64,000 bases of DNA from Ypsolopha sequella (GCA_934047225.1 OW203989.1:9027977-9091976), one strand, 5' to 3'; shown: positions 34,040 through 46,504, numbered from the stretch's first letter. A program made the numbers and translations. Notes: generated by a model from the letters alone, not told the origin.

Positions 34040-35918
34040 AAAATATTGGGAAAATTATTTTGTATGATCATTAGACATCAAAACCATGTACACGACTCAC
34101 TAGACAGACTTTTTCACTTAGCGAAGTGTCAACGACCGCCGGCGCCGGCGCCACCAACCTATTATCTTCAGCTACCCACAGTCACTAGAACTGTAATTAC
34201 TATTAAATAGTCAATATGGACGAGTTATTACACCCATACACAAGTAATTAGACAACACGAGCACATTAACATAAGGATTATACGTGTTGAAATTGATTTT
34301 TTTATTAGATAACTAGCCCTTCTAGCCCTTTGTTATGAGTTTCAGCCTCAGATACTGCCCGACTCTAGGCTACCTTCTGTTCTGTCGTTAGAAATTTCCC
34401 AAGATAAAAAATAAATAATAAAAGAGTTGGCAGTTAAACCAGCAGCGCTGAAATAAGTGTTGCTATGTTCATAAGAAGCTTTCCGTAAATAGCGATTTTA
34501 CCGAGATAGAAACGTAAAGTTTAAACGGCAGGAGGACAAATATTTTAGTTATCTTTATTACTTTTGTTTATTTCGTTAAACTTTTAGTCTGATTGTCCCA
34601 ATTCCTCTTGTCCTGTACCTTCTATCTTTTTACTAAAGCTCTGTAAGTAATCATAATATTAATGGATGAAAAAAATACATGATCTTGCCAAGTTGCTTGC
34701 CCTTTCTTGTTACCAAAACTAGTCGAATGGGCGGAGTTAGGCATGTATTTATATATGTACCCTATTAGTATGTAGATATAATTATAGACATTACATATTT
34801 TGTATATATACATAATGAGTATATGATTCGTGTCTTAATCGCATAAAAATACAACATACTTAAACGGCTGTGTGCTTGACGTTAATGTGTGAAAATCGCG
34901 AAAGTTTAAAGTTAACCATTGCAAACCGTATATATATAGGTTTACTATATAAATTGAATATATGTGTCTTCAATTTAGTTGAGTTGTTTATTATTTTATT
35001 AAATATAATTTTTATGTTATCAAATTTAATTAGATTAATTAATCATGACTTGCGATAAGGGTACATGACATAACTACATTGCATAATAAATTATTCATTC
35101 CAAATGAGAATTTTAATATTAATTTAGGGCTTTTGTTCCTACTCTAAGAAACAAGTTATCCCTAAAAATGTATTCGTTCTTAGGAATCTAAGTTTATTAG
35201 TGTAGATGTAGAGAAAACGAAAAAAAATATATGTACATATGATAATTTTCCATTGATCATTGTTATGAGGAAAATATTAATGAGGATATAGTTTCATCAG
35301 ACAATCTTAAATTGTAAGAAGACATTTTTTGTTCAGAAGCTCTTTTTAAATAATTTACAATAGAGCAATTTGAAAGAAATTGCTTTCATGTTGGAATTTT
35401 ACCATATCAAAATAAAAACGCTAGTTACGGTCATAAACTCTTAAGAACGATGCAACTATTACTGCTTGTAATCCCCACACATATAATGTTACATCAAACA
35501 GCTTAATCTAAAAATAATAGCTTATTTTCCACCTTATAACGAAAGCTTTACTTTTAACGAGCTTTACACGAGATAACTTTTTTCTACATCTATTACAAGA
35601 TGTTGTTTACTGATAGCTGTATAAGAATCAACTTTGCAAACGATAACTAATACCTAGTTAAGTCAAGTCTTGCACAACCTACAAATAGATATAAGCGAAT
35701 CGGTCGAATACAATTATACTATCTATATACTATCTTATGGCATTTTGTTACCTATTATAGCGTAGTTTCAGATAAACTCGAAACGATTGCTAGGATACGA
35801 AAAAAAATTAGGCAACTATACTCATATAAATCTAGTTACACAGGAATTTACTTATCTTGCGGGTATGACGTAACAAGAGTAATTATTTTTAATTGATTTT
35901 GTACAAAAGAAATCATGC
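34040..35918. other. No gene seen
   Basis: Very AT-rich. The frames at 34622 (-) and 34870 (+) are low complexity. A GC palindrome, CGCCGGCGCCGGCGCC, lies near 34137. Confidence 0.4.
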
Positions 35919-36069
35919 GTAGCATAGTGTTTAATCACGCGCGACGCCACTAGTTGAATCACAAGTGCGAGGAGCATGACGTACGGTTTAATCGCAAAAA
36001 CATCGTGTCGCGCTCCTCGCACCTCTGATTTAACTAAGTGGCATCGCGCGCGATTAAACACTGTGCTAC
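35919..36069. mobile_element. Foldback MITE (151 bp)
   Basis: GTAGCATAGTGTTTAATCAC at the left pairs with GATTAAACACTGTGCTAC at the right. Pairing continues through CGCGCGACGCCACT / AGTGGCATCGCGCG and GTGCGAGGAGC / GCTCCTCGCAC. Confidence 0.85.
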
Positions 36070-36311
36070 GAGTGCTGGTCTCGATATAAATCTCCGGGAT
36101 CCCAAGGAAATTGTCAGAGGTTTTTCCGACTGTGGACTGAAAAATGCATAAATGTCCACGCTCGTACACCCATGTTTCACCAACAACTGTTACGTTCTGC
36201 TAAACAGCCAATATATGGCTATTATAGAACTAGTATGCTATTAATCCCAGCCAGAGCTGTCACATGGACTAAAAAAAGCCCGAAGTTGGTCCGAACCCGG
36301 TCCCGGTAAGG

Positions 36312-36537
36312 CAGTGGCGTGCACAGAACTTTTTGCTGGAAAAGCACACAATTGGTCAAGAACAACAATAAAAAATATATAAAAATATTTAAATAACACT
36401 TTGAAAAAAAAAAGTTTGTATAGGAAATTTTCACTCTAGGACATTGTCTACCCTGGCGTCATACATTTTTTTTTTTCAAAGTTATATTTAAATTTTTTCA
36501 TATTGTTTGCTTTTCCAGCAAAAAGTGCACGCCACTG
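36312..36537. mobile_element. hAT MITE with perfect 8-bp duplication (226 bp)
   Basis: The termini CAGTGGCGTGCAC and GTGCACGCCACTG are perfect inverted repeats. CGGTAAGG is duplicated exactly at 36304-36311 and 36538-36545. The inner arms GCTGGAAAAGC / GCTTTTCCAGC follow. The target size and CAGTGGCG end are typical of hAT. The second copy is the outer element at 28085-28554. The minus frame at 36222 overlaps it by chance. Confidence 0.92.
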
Positions 36538-36911
36538 CGGTAAGGTAAATCCTAAACTCAAACGGACCGAGCGGATTAGGCCTATTCTGGTAAAAAGCCA
36601 GTCTGGTCCGAGTTGTTCCGAAAAAGTCAGTGTAAATTACTACAAAAGAGTTATGCAATAAATACAGTTCTACAATTTAATATTTCGACTCCTCCAATAG
36701 GGTCGGTATCACATCCGTCGAATAACATATTTAAAAATTTCATGCTAAACTTGCATAAAACCATCCATAATCGTTTCGTTAAACACAACAAACTGAATGG
36801 ACTAAGCCCGAAATCCGAAAAAGTCCGAGCAGTCCGCGGTCTCGCTCACTGTTGAAAAAGTCCTATTTGATGATTTAGAACTTTTTATAGATTTTCGGTT
36901 TCATTTCGGAA

Positions 36912-37111
36912 TTTATTTAATCCATGTGACAGGCTTGGTCCCAGCGTAATGGATGGTGTGAGCCCTAACTAATTGAGGAAAGAATTGGACCCACAGCTTA
37001 ACGTTACTCCGAAGTACACAGACCGAACACAAATTTGCCCCAACGGGATTTGAACTCCCGACCTCCAGGTTAGTACATAATTGAGTACTCGAACCACTAG
37101 ACCTAGGCTGT
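36912..37111 (-). mobile_element. tRNA-derived SINE, third type, minus strand
   Basis: On the minus strand, from about 37110, an A box-like TAGGTCTAGTGGTTCG is followed by GGAGTTCAAATCCCG, a good B box. A ~100-bp unrelated body follows, starting GGCAAATTTGTGTTCGG. The minus frame 36913-37155 is explained by this SINE. Confidence 0.65.
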
Positions 37112-37604
37112 CTTATTAGTTTAATCACAAAATTTTGTAATGAGTGGAAATACAAAGATGTAGTTGATTAAAATTTACCTATTTATGTATTTTATAATAA
37201 ATAAATTTTATTTTAATATATTCATAAAACTGTTTTCTCATCCAAGCACTACCCTTGACAAGTTCCACAACGCCAAAGGTTAGTTGAAAGAAAACGGTAA
37301 CGAGCATGAAGCTCGCCTATGTGTATGTTTTTGATTTGTGCAATAATGAATTTTTAATAATTTTAATAATAATATGGAAGAAAAAGAATAACTTATTTTC
37401 GTGTTATTTTATTTGAGCTTTTTATACATCGTTTCAAATTAATTCCACTAGAATGTTTATACTGTTGATTGTTGGCACTTGGTGTAACTTGGAAACCGGT
37501 CAAGAAGTTCTCAATAAATTTGTGGAATAGTACAAGAGATTTTCTGTTCATAATAATTCCATTGGGGCAATATGAAATACGAGAAAAGTGAATTTTCCCA
37601 AATT

Positions 37605-37915
37605 CTTGAGATTGGATTTTCTTGATTTGTAACTAAATATTAAGAAATAATTATAATGGACAAAATACAACTTTTAGCTAGTAGCAATGTTTACCAATTG
37701 TTCACGATATGCATAAACTTATTTTGAATAATATTATGGTAGCCCCAAAATAATTGGATTTTCCATTTAAAAATTTCTTACTTCACTCTCACAGAAAATC
37801 CAATTATTTTGAAGGTACCGTAACATCATAAAATACGTTTATGCATAAGCTATTAACTTGTATTTTGGCCGTTATAAATAATTTCTTAATATTTTGTTGT
37901 AAATCCGGAGAATCA
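37605..37915. mobile_element. Long foldback element (~310 bp)
   Basis: Arms of ~140 bp. ATTAAGAAATAATTATAATG and GACAAAATACAA at the left pair with TTGTATTTTGGCC and AAATAATTTCTTAAT at the right. Near the centre, CCCCAAAATAATTGGATTTTC pairs with GAAAATCCAATTATTTTG. No target duplication was resolved. Confidence 0.75.
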
Positions 37916-38001
37916 ACTCAAAGGGGTAATTATTCTTATTTAGAAGTTTGTGCAAACAAAAGACATCAACGCGGTGACGAGCTTGCAAAATATTCATTTT
38001 A

Positions 38002-39737
38002 AAGGTCGTATCAATAAATACCCTCTGGAAATATGAAATCAAATGTCTCTAAGTCATAAATTAGGTACCAAGAACCTAGAGGTTACCAAGGGTTATTATC
38101 TTACATACATACATATACTCACGCCTGTCTCCCAAAGGGGTAGGCAGAGAAATGTGTAGTCTCTGTCCAGGTCTGACCTGTCTCTGTCCTTAAAAATATT
38201 CCTATTATTACCGAAGTTAGCGATAGTAATATTTATCACTTTTAGTATGAAATTGTGTCAGATGACGTCACGATAACTTCGTAACAATACCGTTGAGTTC
38301 ACTTTGATTGGCGATAACTTCGTAATTTTTTGAGAATTGAAAAAATACTTTTACTGCTGTTTTTAGTTTTTTAAACGCAATTGATTTTCATAAAAATCTT
38401 CATGTAGGAGACAGGCGCCTTGTAGTCTCATTATATTTGATTTAAGAAATAATTATGTAAAGTATAAATGGGCTTGTTACAGTTGCAAACATAGGTAATT
38501 TAACGGTATGGATAACTTAATAATATAATGGATCTATTTTTTGTACCGAGTTCTAGGTATTTTTTGTCAGGTCAGACATACTTAAAATTTTATTTTCAGT
38601 TTTGTTAACTTCCTCTTGCAGATAAACAAAATGCTTGCTATTGAAGCTTTAAATCATGAATTAAAATATTTAAAGATGGAAATGTTAGTGACTCAAAACA
38701 GAAGCGGAATCCAAAAACTACCTTTTTAAATTTAAAATTAAACCAAAATCACATAACAAAACCAATCACAAAAAGCAAGTAAAGAACTAAACCAACCAAA
38801 TGACGGAAATAACTAAACCGACACCATAATGAAGTAATTATCTACAGACGCAAAAAAGTGTTATGTTTACTGATGTAACGTGAAATGGCTTTGACACTTA
38901 CACACGTTAGTGAAGAATTACTACTTTACATGTAACATGTCAAGCATTAATAATAGTGAAATTGCTACCGGAAAATAATCAGGTTTTTGTAGCTTTCAGT
39001 GGTCGGAAGCAAGAGTTTGTTTTTTTAATCGCGTCAAAGAATTGGAAATCCTAACAGCAAACCTAAAGATTTTCTATGACTGCCTTTCTATCTGTGGCTG
39101 AGTATTGCAAAATCTACTAAGCTGGCTGAATTTAAAATAGTATTTTGTGCAATTGTGTCATTATGTGATACTCTATCGTGTTACCATACCCTGAGCCCAT
39201 AATATGATGTATGTAGATACCTGAGACCAATCAAAAGCGAGAGAGTAAAGATGGCGTGGTTTAAGAAATTAAGGCAGAGAGTTATCGCTTGTGATTGTTT
39301 CTCTAGTCGTGATATAATAAATTTGGCCATTTATAGTGCAAATTTGCGGTGTATAATGTAATATTATAACATTGGTCAAACAATGTAGGTACATAAAAAA
39401 CCATTTTTGACCTTTAGAACATTAAGCTCAACCAAGAAGAGTTGCTGACAAAGGACGTATGTTGATCAAATTGGCGACTTACCAAAGAAGGGCAATGTCA
39501 AAATTACCCGGAATAGAAGAGCTTGTATGACTAGATAGATGGATGTGAAAGAGGCAAAAGAGACGTTTCGGGATCGTAGCAGATAGAAATCTGTAGTCTC
39601 TGCCTACCCTTTTGGGAGACAGGTGTGAGTATATATTTAATATGTATGTAAGATAATAACCCTTGGTAACCTCTAGGTTCTTGGTACCTAATTTATGGCT
39701 AAGAGAGATTTGATTTCATATTTATTGATGCGACCTG
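38002..39737. mobile_element. 1.7-kb element with ~160-bp inverted ends
   Basis: The left arm (AGGTCGTATCAATAAATA, AATTAGGTACCAAGAACC, CGCCTGTCTCCCAAAGGGG) is inverted at 39590-39737. The inner edges carry the phrase GGTAGGCAGAGA, known from dispersed lepidopteran repeats. The 1.4-kb interior has no open frame over 60 codons and no transposase motif. It is either a large non-autonomous element or two inverted copies of a repeat around unrelated DNA. Confidence 0.65.
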
Positions 39738-39811
39738 TAAAATATTCCTATACTATAAAACTAATTAATTAAAAATTTATAAATATAGACGTAACTTAAT
39801 ATAAACATAAA

Positions 39812-39956
39812 TAAATAAAAGAAAATTTGGAACTTGAAATATATTTCGGTCCTTAGTGGGCCGTCATCATCATCAGTCAAGTAGTTGACTGATGACGGGC
39901 TATTAAGGACCGAAATATACCTAAATTTCAAATTCCAAATTTCCTCTTATTTATGT
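39812..39956. mobile_element. Foldback MITE (145 bp)
   Basis: AATATATTTCGGTCCTTAG pairs with TAAGGACCGAAATATACC, and TCATCATCAGTCAAG / GTTGACTGATGACGG form the loop-proximal stem. The outer parts TTTGGAACTTGAAAT / TTTCAAATTCCAAA also pair. Confidence 0.8.
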
Positions 39957-40237
39957 ATATATGTATAAAGTTATATCTTTATTTATATCCTATTTAAATA
40001 AAAAGCTAATAAAAGCATTATTTATATTTATTAAAGTATAAAAAATATACTGATATTACTACAGAAGACGTATCCATTCTTTTGAGGGTAAACGTGCAAT
40101 ATTAATAAAACCGGTTGACGAAAATGTTGTGTTATTATTATTTCACATCATTGGCAGTAAAATTGTACAACTTCACTCTTTTATAGCAAATATTTGTTTA
40201 TTGAACTTAATCAGTTTTTTTTTTTTTTCCTTAGCAG

Positions 40238-40800
40238 ATTTAGTTTAGCCGGTAGGTATGAAATCTTGAGATACGAGTTTAAATCCTGCGAACGTGCGTG
40301 CAACCTTTCTTCTGGAATTTGCTTAGATTAAATTATGTTAAGGTGTGTTAATTCGAAAACCATTTCGAGATTTAGGTTAAATATGCAGTATCTCAGAACT
40401 TTTTGTCTAAAAAACCTCATAATGATAAGTGGTCTAAAAAACCTCATGATAATAAATATTTTTACAAAAAAGCTACAACTTCCATTTGCCTTTGTGTAAA
40501 GTCACTTGAGAAATGGCTGTTTAGAAATGTGTCCTTTGCTATCAAGATAAATTTATAATAATTTGCTTTCGACTGATTTGACAGATGGATGACAGAAGAG
40601 TAGACAGAGAGAGACAGCCCACTTTTTTTATAAGCAATCACACATCACTATCAGTATAATGTCTAAAATTCTCAAGTTACATCATATCGGACAATTCTTT
40701 AGAAAATAATGTTTAATTTATATACCAAAATAATGAAAACTATGTGCTAAAATGGCGTATATTAACGAAAAAAATATTTTAGAAATTAAGCTATGGGTAT
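40238..40800 (+). mobile_element. Long SINE: tRNA-like head plus 470-bp body
   Basis: A head with TAGTTTAGCCGGTAGG (A box-like) and ACGAGTTTAAATCCTG (B box-like) at 40250-40310 is followed by a body that matches 1107-1556 over about 470 bp. Head plus shared body suggests one retroposed unit. The linkage rests on a single headed copy, so chance adjacency is possible. Confidence 0.55.
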
Positions 40801-42505
40801 TGATGAGCTTAGTATTTGTGTACTAACCACTTGCTGACAATGAAGGAAAACGCTATAGTAAACACATTTGACACCTAAAGAGGTGTATTATATGTCGAGA
40901 CGATATAAAGTTTTTAGACCAGGCTAATTTATATTAGTTTGTCTCCCTTTAAGATGTCGATAACAAATAACTCTTTGACAGAAGTTAAAAAAAAAACATG
41001 AATATACCTGTTTTTAAAATTCGTGACTTTTTACGCCTATATAACCCTACATATAAAGTTACAATATCTACTAATAAAATAAATATGTTATATAAAATAA
41101 AAACTTCAACGAAGTCACAATAAAGGAGTCCGGTTAATTTCCCAAACAATACCCTACCTAACCGACAACGGTCAAGTGAGAGCTAGTTGTTGCAATTTAA
41201 AATACATAATGCTTTTTTTCGCAAAAGCAGTGTAAGTAATGTAATTAAACAAATTTCTAATTCGCAATGCAAATGCTGGATCCCTTTCACCGGTACCCAT
41301 TGTTACTGGATCCGTCTACCGAGAGCCTGGCTTTCAGTTAGATAACAAATTAACGTACGTGTAAAGTTTGTTATAGTGTTATCTGTAATGTTTCTGTCAT
41401 TCACGGATCATGGCGGAGTGTTGCGCCGGCGCCGCCGCTTTCAACGAGACGGCTTTTGGATTAATATTCATTGAGTACCTGATGCGTAAAAGTAATATAA
41501 TAGTAATTTTTTTTTTTCAGTTTGGTTTAAAAATGTTTTAAAGTAAATCTATTTGGTATTCGTACGAGTATAGGAGCAGAAATCACAGATTATATAAAAG
41601 ATTTAATATACTTACACGATGGTGTCATACTTCAAAATCCCGTTCACATAGCTACTACAGTAAATAAGTATTTAGCTAGAGTGGACACAGTGAAGCTACA
41701 AATAAATTGACTTATGTTCATTTGACAAATTTTGACGAGGTTACGCAACCTTACGATGCGGAATGGTGCAAAAATTATGAGATGATTTGCATGAAATTAT
41801 GCTCCAAACTACTTCGTAACGCTCTTTATAACCTAAAACACGTGTGAATCACAGTTTCACCGTGTGAATTGTGAATTATGAAACGGTCACAACGCAAACT
41901 GCCCGGCCATTATAAGCCCATAATTTAGCGAAAGTTGAACTCTACCGTAATGTTTGCGTGCCTGCGCATGATCAACATCTCTTTGTAAAACAAATTATTC
42001 GTACTTCTTCCGCTACTCTTAAATTCCACAAATCCACACCCTATTTGGATATAATAATAACCATTATAGATGGCGAATTTACAAACACAATTTGCTGGAG
42101 CAATACTGCGATTTTGGTCAATCATTTTGCGAAACGACCACATATCAAACTCAACTCTTAAAATATTGAAATAAAGTGGAATTTTTTTTAGCATTATGTC
42201 CTATTTATCTTGGTGGCGTACGTATGTGTCATAACGAGAGGTGTTTTACTAAATTGTATACTTTCATTCCTAAATGCTGTGTGAATAGGAGTAGGTAAAG
42301 AAGCTTTGTTACGTCATTTCATTTCCGGCCTCTGAACTTTCTAGATCTTTCAGTAGGCCTCAACCATTAATCTCACTTAGGTTTATTGTAATGAGAATTT
42401 CTTTCTCAGAAACGAATAAATATGAATAGCTAATTTTGGATTTCAAAAGGTTTTTTTAGATGCATGAAGTGAAGAAGATATGACTTTTGCAAAGTTTATT
42501 TTTAG
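40801..42505. other. No gene seen
   Basis: Overlapping frames at 41925-42194 lie on opposite strands, unrecognised. A short GC patch (GCGCCGGCGCCGCCG) is at 41424. Confidence 0.4.
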
Positions 42506-42880
42506 GGTTACGTACAGAATAGTGCCAAACGGAACTCTATTACAAAGCCTCCGCTGTCTGTCCGTCCGTCTGTCACAGTGGTCTACAGCTTCAGCCGTAA
42601 TAGGTAGCCAATTGAAATTTTCACACAATACTTGTCGCTATAGCCTTTAACATGGCAAATAACAAAAAAAACAAAAATTTAAACGTGATGGGTGTCCCCA
42701 TACAAAAAAGCTTAGATTTTTTAAACGATATTTGTTTCAACTTTATTGTTTTTGCTATTAGTTGTGCTATTTGCTATTATACCTATTCATTAATGTTTTT
42801 CGGGTTCCGCACCCGTATTGTGTAGTGGTATGGAACCCTTTGTGCGCGAGTCCAACTCGCAGTTGGCCAAATTATTTTTG
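42506..42880 (+). repeat. GGTTCCGTA-type repeat, diverged copy
   Basis: It begins TTAGGGTTACGTACAG, contains CTGTCTGTCCGTCCGTCTG and ACAGCTTCAGCCGTAATAGG, and ends near GGTTCCGCACCCGTATTG and GGAACCCTTTGTGCGCGAG. It shares the sub-blocks ACAGCTTCAGCCG and TAGGTAGCCA with 47628-47990. Confidence 0.65.
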
Positions 42881-43623
42881 AAAACGGTAATCAAGATTAT
42901 TCTAAACGGAGTTAAACTTTTAGCATGAAGGTTTAATGGGACATAATAAGGTATTGGATAATAAAATAATTTTTAGTATTATTTCATTTAGGTAAGAAGT
43001 AAAACATTTTATGGTCCAGGTTTTATATCTTTTAACCTTCTTAATAAAAAATATAACAATATAAGTCTGTAAACTTATATTATATTAATTTTTACTCATA
43101 CGAGTAGATGGGTGATTATGTTAACACATTGTTTATTTTCCTTAAGGAGACTTTTAGGTCTATAAATATGTTATTGTTTAAGTTTAATTAACTATGTAAT
43201 AAATAACTAAAAGACTGTTTGTCTCTGAATACAATAAAATAAAAATTAAATAAACGGGTTAAAACATAACGGCGACAGTACTACGGCGTAGCATATAAAT
43301 CGGGAAAAATACGCTTGCTACGTCGTGCTACGGTGCGCGGCGCCACGTAGCACACTCAAAAGTGAAAGATTTAATTTCGTCAATGTTTAAATTTTTCAAA
43401 TAACAAATTATCAGCAAAATTAACAACTTGATTTGACGAAGTACAACAAAAAAGATGGTTGTTATTGGTGTCCTATATAATTGTTTTGGTGTGCCATTTA
43501 ATTTTATTTAAAAGTTTCAATAATGGTCTATACTATTCATGAATTTTCTACATCATTCCCAAGTTTAGGAGATTTAATGTTCAGCAAACAAATATTCAAT
43601 CGTATCCATCAGTTAATATTCGT

Positions 43624-43845
43624 CTACAGCTGTACAAAAACCTCTCCAAGGTCACGCCAGATTCCTCTATCCTCGGCCATTCTCATCCAGCCACTGCTGG
43701 CAATCTGTTTTAGCGAGCTGGCGGTTAACCTAACCTGCGTCCGCCAGCTAGTGGCCTCCACTCGAGAATATTTTCCCCCATCGGTTGTCATTTTTGTTCA
43801 TTGGTCGATGTGACCACCCCACTGCAACTTCAGCTTGCTAATCCA
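43624..43845 (-). pseudogene. RTE-type LINE reverse transcriptase C-terminus, frameshifted
   Basis: On the minus strand the start reads KLKLQWGGH, corresponding to the conserved KLKWQWAGH of RTE-clade proteins. After a stop and a frameshift it reads LEWRPLAGGRR and then GWMRMAEDRGIWRDLGEVFV before a stop at 43624-43626. This is the conserved tail downstream of the reverse transcriptase domain. The plus frame at 43523-43813 on the other strand is a shadow. No catalytic YxDD region is present, so it is a dead, 5'-truncated copy. Confidence 0.85.
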
Positions 43846-44351
43846 ATAGGCTAGTGCTCATAAATATTTCAGTGACATAACCCGCTCTTTAACTTGCTGA
43901 GCGACGCAAAGATACATAAATGTTTCTAATTTTTGTTTTGTCTATTTGTAAAAATATGAATATTGGACGATTATGTAAAAAAAGAAACACAAATTTACAG
44001 AACCAGTACGTCTTTGATGTAAACACTACTTTTTTTAGTTAAGGCAAAAAAAAACAATAGGTTTTCGTTGACTATCATCACTCTTGGAATGCCATGTAAT
44101 TTTACGCCCACCGCCATTTCCCCGCACTTTCCGGATTAGCACGTCAAAGAAAAGCGCTCATTGACAGCTCTCTATCCCTCATTTATCGTTAACCCGTACT
44201 TCAAGGCAATAAGGTATATTTTGTGATGATAGAAGATAACGATCGAATGGCTCGTTCCGCACTAGATCTTCCGGCGCAATAGTCGGTCGTCCTAATGAAA
44301 ACAAGTATTTATCAAACAGAAGCTCATCCTTATTTTCAATTGACACATGAG
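43846..44351. other. No gene seen
   Basis: Spacer between two minus-strand LINE remnants; unassigned. Confidence 0.4.
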
Positions 44352-44660
44352 TTAAATCTGTTTTTGAAATATTGATAAAGTTACCTTAACTAGGCTACCA
44401 AGTTTATTGGCAGCGATGTTCGTCTTTGATTCGTTTGAATTTTCGAAGTTAAGGTTGGAAGACAAGTCCACACCTAACAGCTTGAGATGATCTGTGATCG
44501 GTATAGGAATCACTTGAAATTGGGGTTCAAGGTAAAAGGAGTCTTTTTGGCAGTGTATTTTGGTTGCCTTATAATTGACCGAGTTGGCATCAGCCCAGTC
44601 GATTACTGCTTTGAGGATCACAATAATTTGCTCTACCATTGTCTTCTCTGCAAATGGATA
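44352..44660 (-). pseudogene. LINE reverse transcriptase fragment (jockey/CR1-like)
   Basis: The minus-strand frame contains VIDWADANSVNYKATKIHC, then P.F..I...D.LKLLGVDLSS, then AANKLGSLVKV. This order (WG..N.V.FN..KT, LGV.I...., A..KLG.L) is the stretch just after the YADD motif in jockey- and CR1-like non-LTR reverse transcriptases. About 95 codons remain. YADD, the rest of the polymerase and the endonuclease are absent, and a stop precedes the fragment. The clade is inferred from memory of the family. Confidence 0.8.
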
Positions 44661-44669
44661 CTGATCACG

Positions 44670-45888
44670 TTAAAAAATTAGTATCAAAATATTATGCAGT
44701 AATGTATATAGGTATTATGCAATAATATAGTTATGTGTATGAACGCAATTGTATTGCAATTTTAACAAAGGAAATGGCACATCCAGCAGATTGTGGACGT
44801 AAACAGGGCGACAAAGCTATTATCCTGTTTCAAATTAACTTCTAAACTAGTTTAAATCTGTATGTATTCATACAACGTTTAAACTAAATGTCATGTTTAA
44901 CAACTTGAATCCGCATCTAAATTACTGTATGCAATTTTTCTGTTGAATATAATTTCTAAACCTGTCTAAAATTAGAATACCTTTTTTATATTTTCAGGAG
45001 TGTTTTATTATCCTGAAAATTTTACATATGCATCTATAGGTACTGACGCCTGTCTTCCAGTAGAGTTGGTAGAGAATACAGATCTCCATCTGGTGCGATC
45101 CTGAAATACCACTTTCGTTTTTTCCGCATTCATCTGTTGGATCGTACTCTTACAGTTGCTTTTGAGTTTACTCTTCTTCAGTAGAAGTTAGTTATTTACA
45201 TACAAATGAAAATTGATCTAGTATTTACGTTTACAAGGAAAACATGTACTCACGGGCTCCTACATATATCCGTTTAAATTAAAAACAAACATAAGGAAAC
45301 GACTATGTTAGTAAAACCTAATTTAAGTAATACCTAATTTCGGATAGCAAAGAGTTCCCTTAGTCATCGCTTAAGGGTTGGTGAACGTCTTTAATTAAGG
45401 CAACTCTTGAATATTTAGGTATCTGATACGCGTCTCCTTAGAAACTTTTTAAAACTGCTATGTTTATACAAAAGATCATTATTATCGCAAACTTTCGTGT
45501 GAATACCTTGCAAATGTTCTAACACCATTTAACAATAAAACAAGGGCTATTTCTTAGTTTCTCACATCCTAAGACAAACTTAGTGGTACTAAAACCATTC
45601 CAAACTGCAGAATGTCGGTTTAAAGTAGTTTAGACCAGTGATTCTCAAACGGTGAGTTGCGACTCCTCAGAAAGATTGTCAAGCCAATATTATATTTATA
45701 TATATATATATATTTTTTTTATAGCAGAAAAAGGTCTATCGCAAGTCAAATGTTACTGTGGTGGATATAGTATAGGTGGGTATTAGTAATAACTACCCTG
45801 AAGACAATATAAGACGAATAGTCTTTTCACGTCACAAGCTCGGAAAGGATCTATGTATAAAAAACATGTCTACCAATATGTATTTAAG
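44670..45888. other. No gene; one hAT-like end
   Basis: At 45637, CAGTGATTCTCAAACGGTGA looks like the left terminus of a hAT MITE, but no partner end was found. A (TA)n run follows at 45697-45715. Near 45047 GACGCCTGTCTTCCAGTAG is a diverged piece of the repeat seen in the arms at 38 kb. Confidence 0.45.
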
Positions 45889-45990
45889 AAAACATCTAAG
45901 TGAGAACTCGCCTTGTAAGCAAGAGGTCGCAAGTTCAAATCCTGGCTTAAGGTTTTTTTCCTAAATATTTGTCTTTCTGCATTGACGTAC
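45889..45990 (+). mobile_element. tRNA-derived SINE, second family, copy 2
   Basis: GGTCGCAAGTTCAAATCCTGG carries a B box, and GTTTTTTTCCTAAATATTT is the same tail as at 33950. The A box region is decayed. Confidence 0.6.
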
Positions 45991-46504
45991 CTAGGTCAAT
46001 GTGTTTCTACTTACATAAACTGCCTGAGCGTAGGCTATATACATATACGCGAATTATAAAAAATAAATTCTTAGAAATAGTACATTTTTATTGCAATGAA
46101 AAATCACTAAGAACATAATTGAAAATGTCTGGTTTAGACTAAGTTAACGTTGGTTAAAGTAACTTAAACATGCGTTAGTCCACTTTCAAGTGATAAGACA
46201 GGTCGTGCTATGTCCTGTAGAACCTACATCTCCATATTTGTACATTTCCTATAGAACTTATCTGCGTTACGGTTAAACTATCTAAATAGTGGGTCGAGAT
46301 ACCATTTTGTAAAAGGGTCATCCCATTTTCTTAGATTATTTAGCTTAACGAGAGTCACAAATAACAGCCAATCAAATGAGCGATATTTACGCGCGTGAGT
46401 AATTGATTAATATTAATATTCATATATCAATTGGTTGACTCGCCCAAATTCATATTTCAGATCAAGAATTAGAAGGGAATCAAAGCAATTGGGCAATGAT
46501 GCTA

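Noticed and set aside
34130..34155. GC palindrome GCCGGCGCCGGCGCC as a regulatory site
   Set aside because: Isolated, short and without a neighbouring gene; a similar run at 41424 has no shared context.
43523..43813. Plus-strand 96-codon frame
   Set aside because: The minus strand of the same DNA encodes the RTE C-terminus, so this is a shadow.
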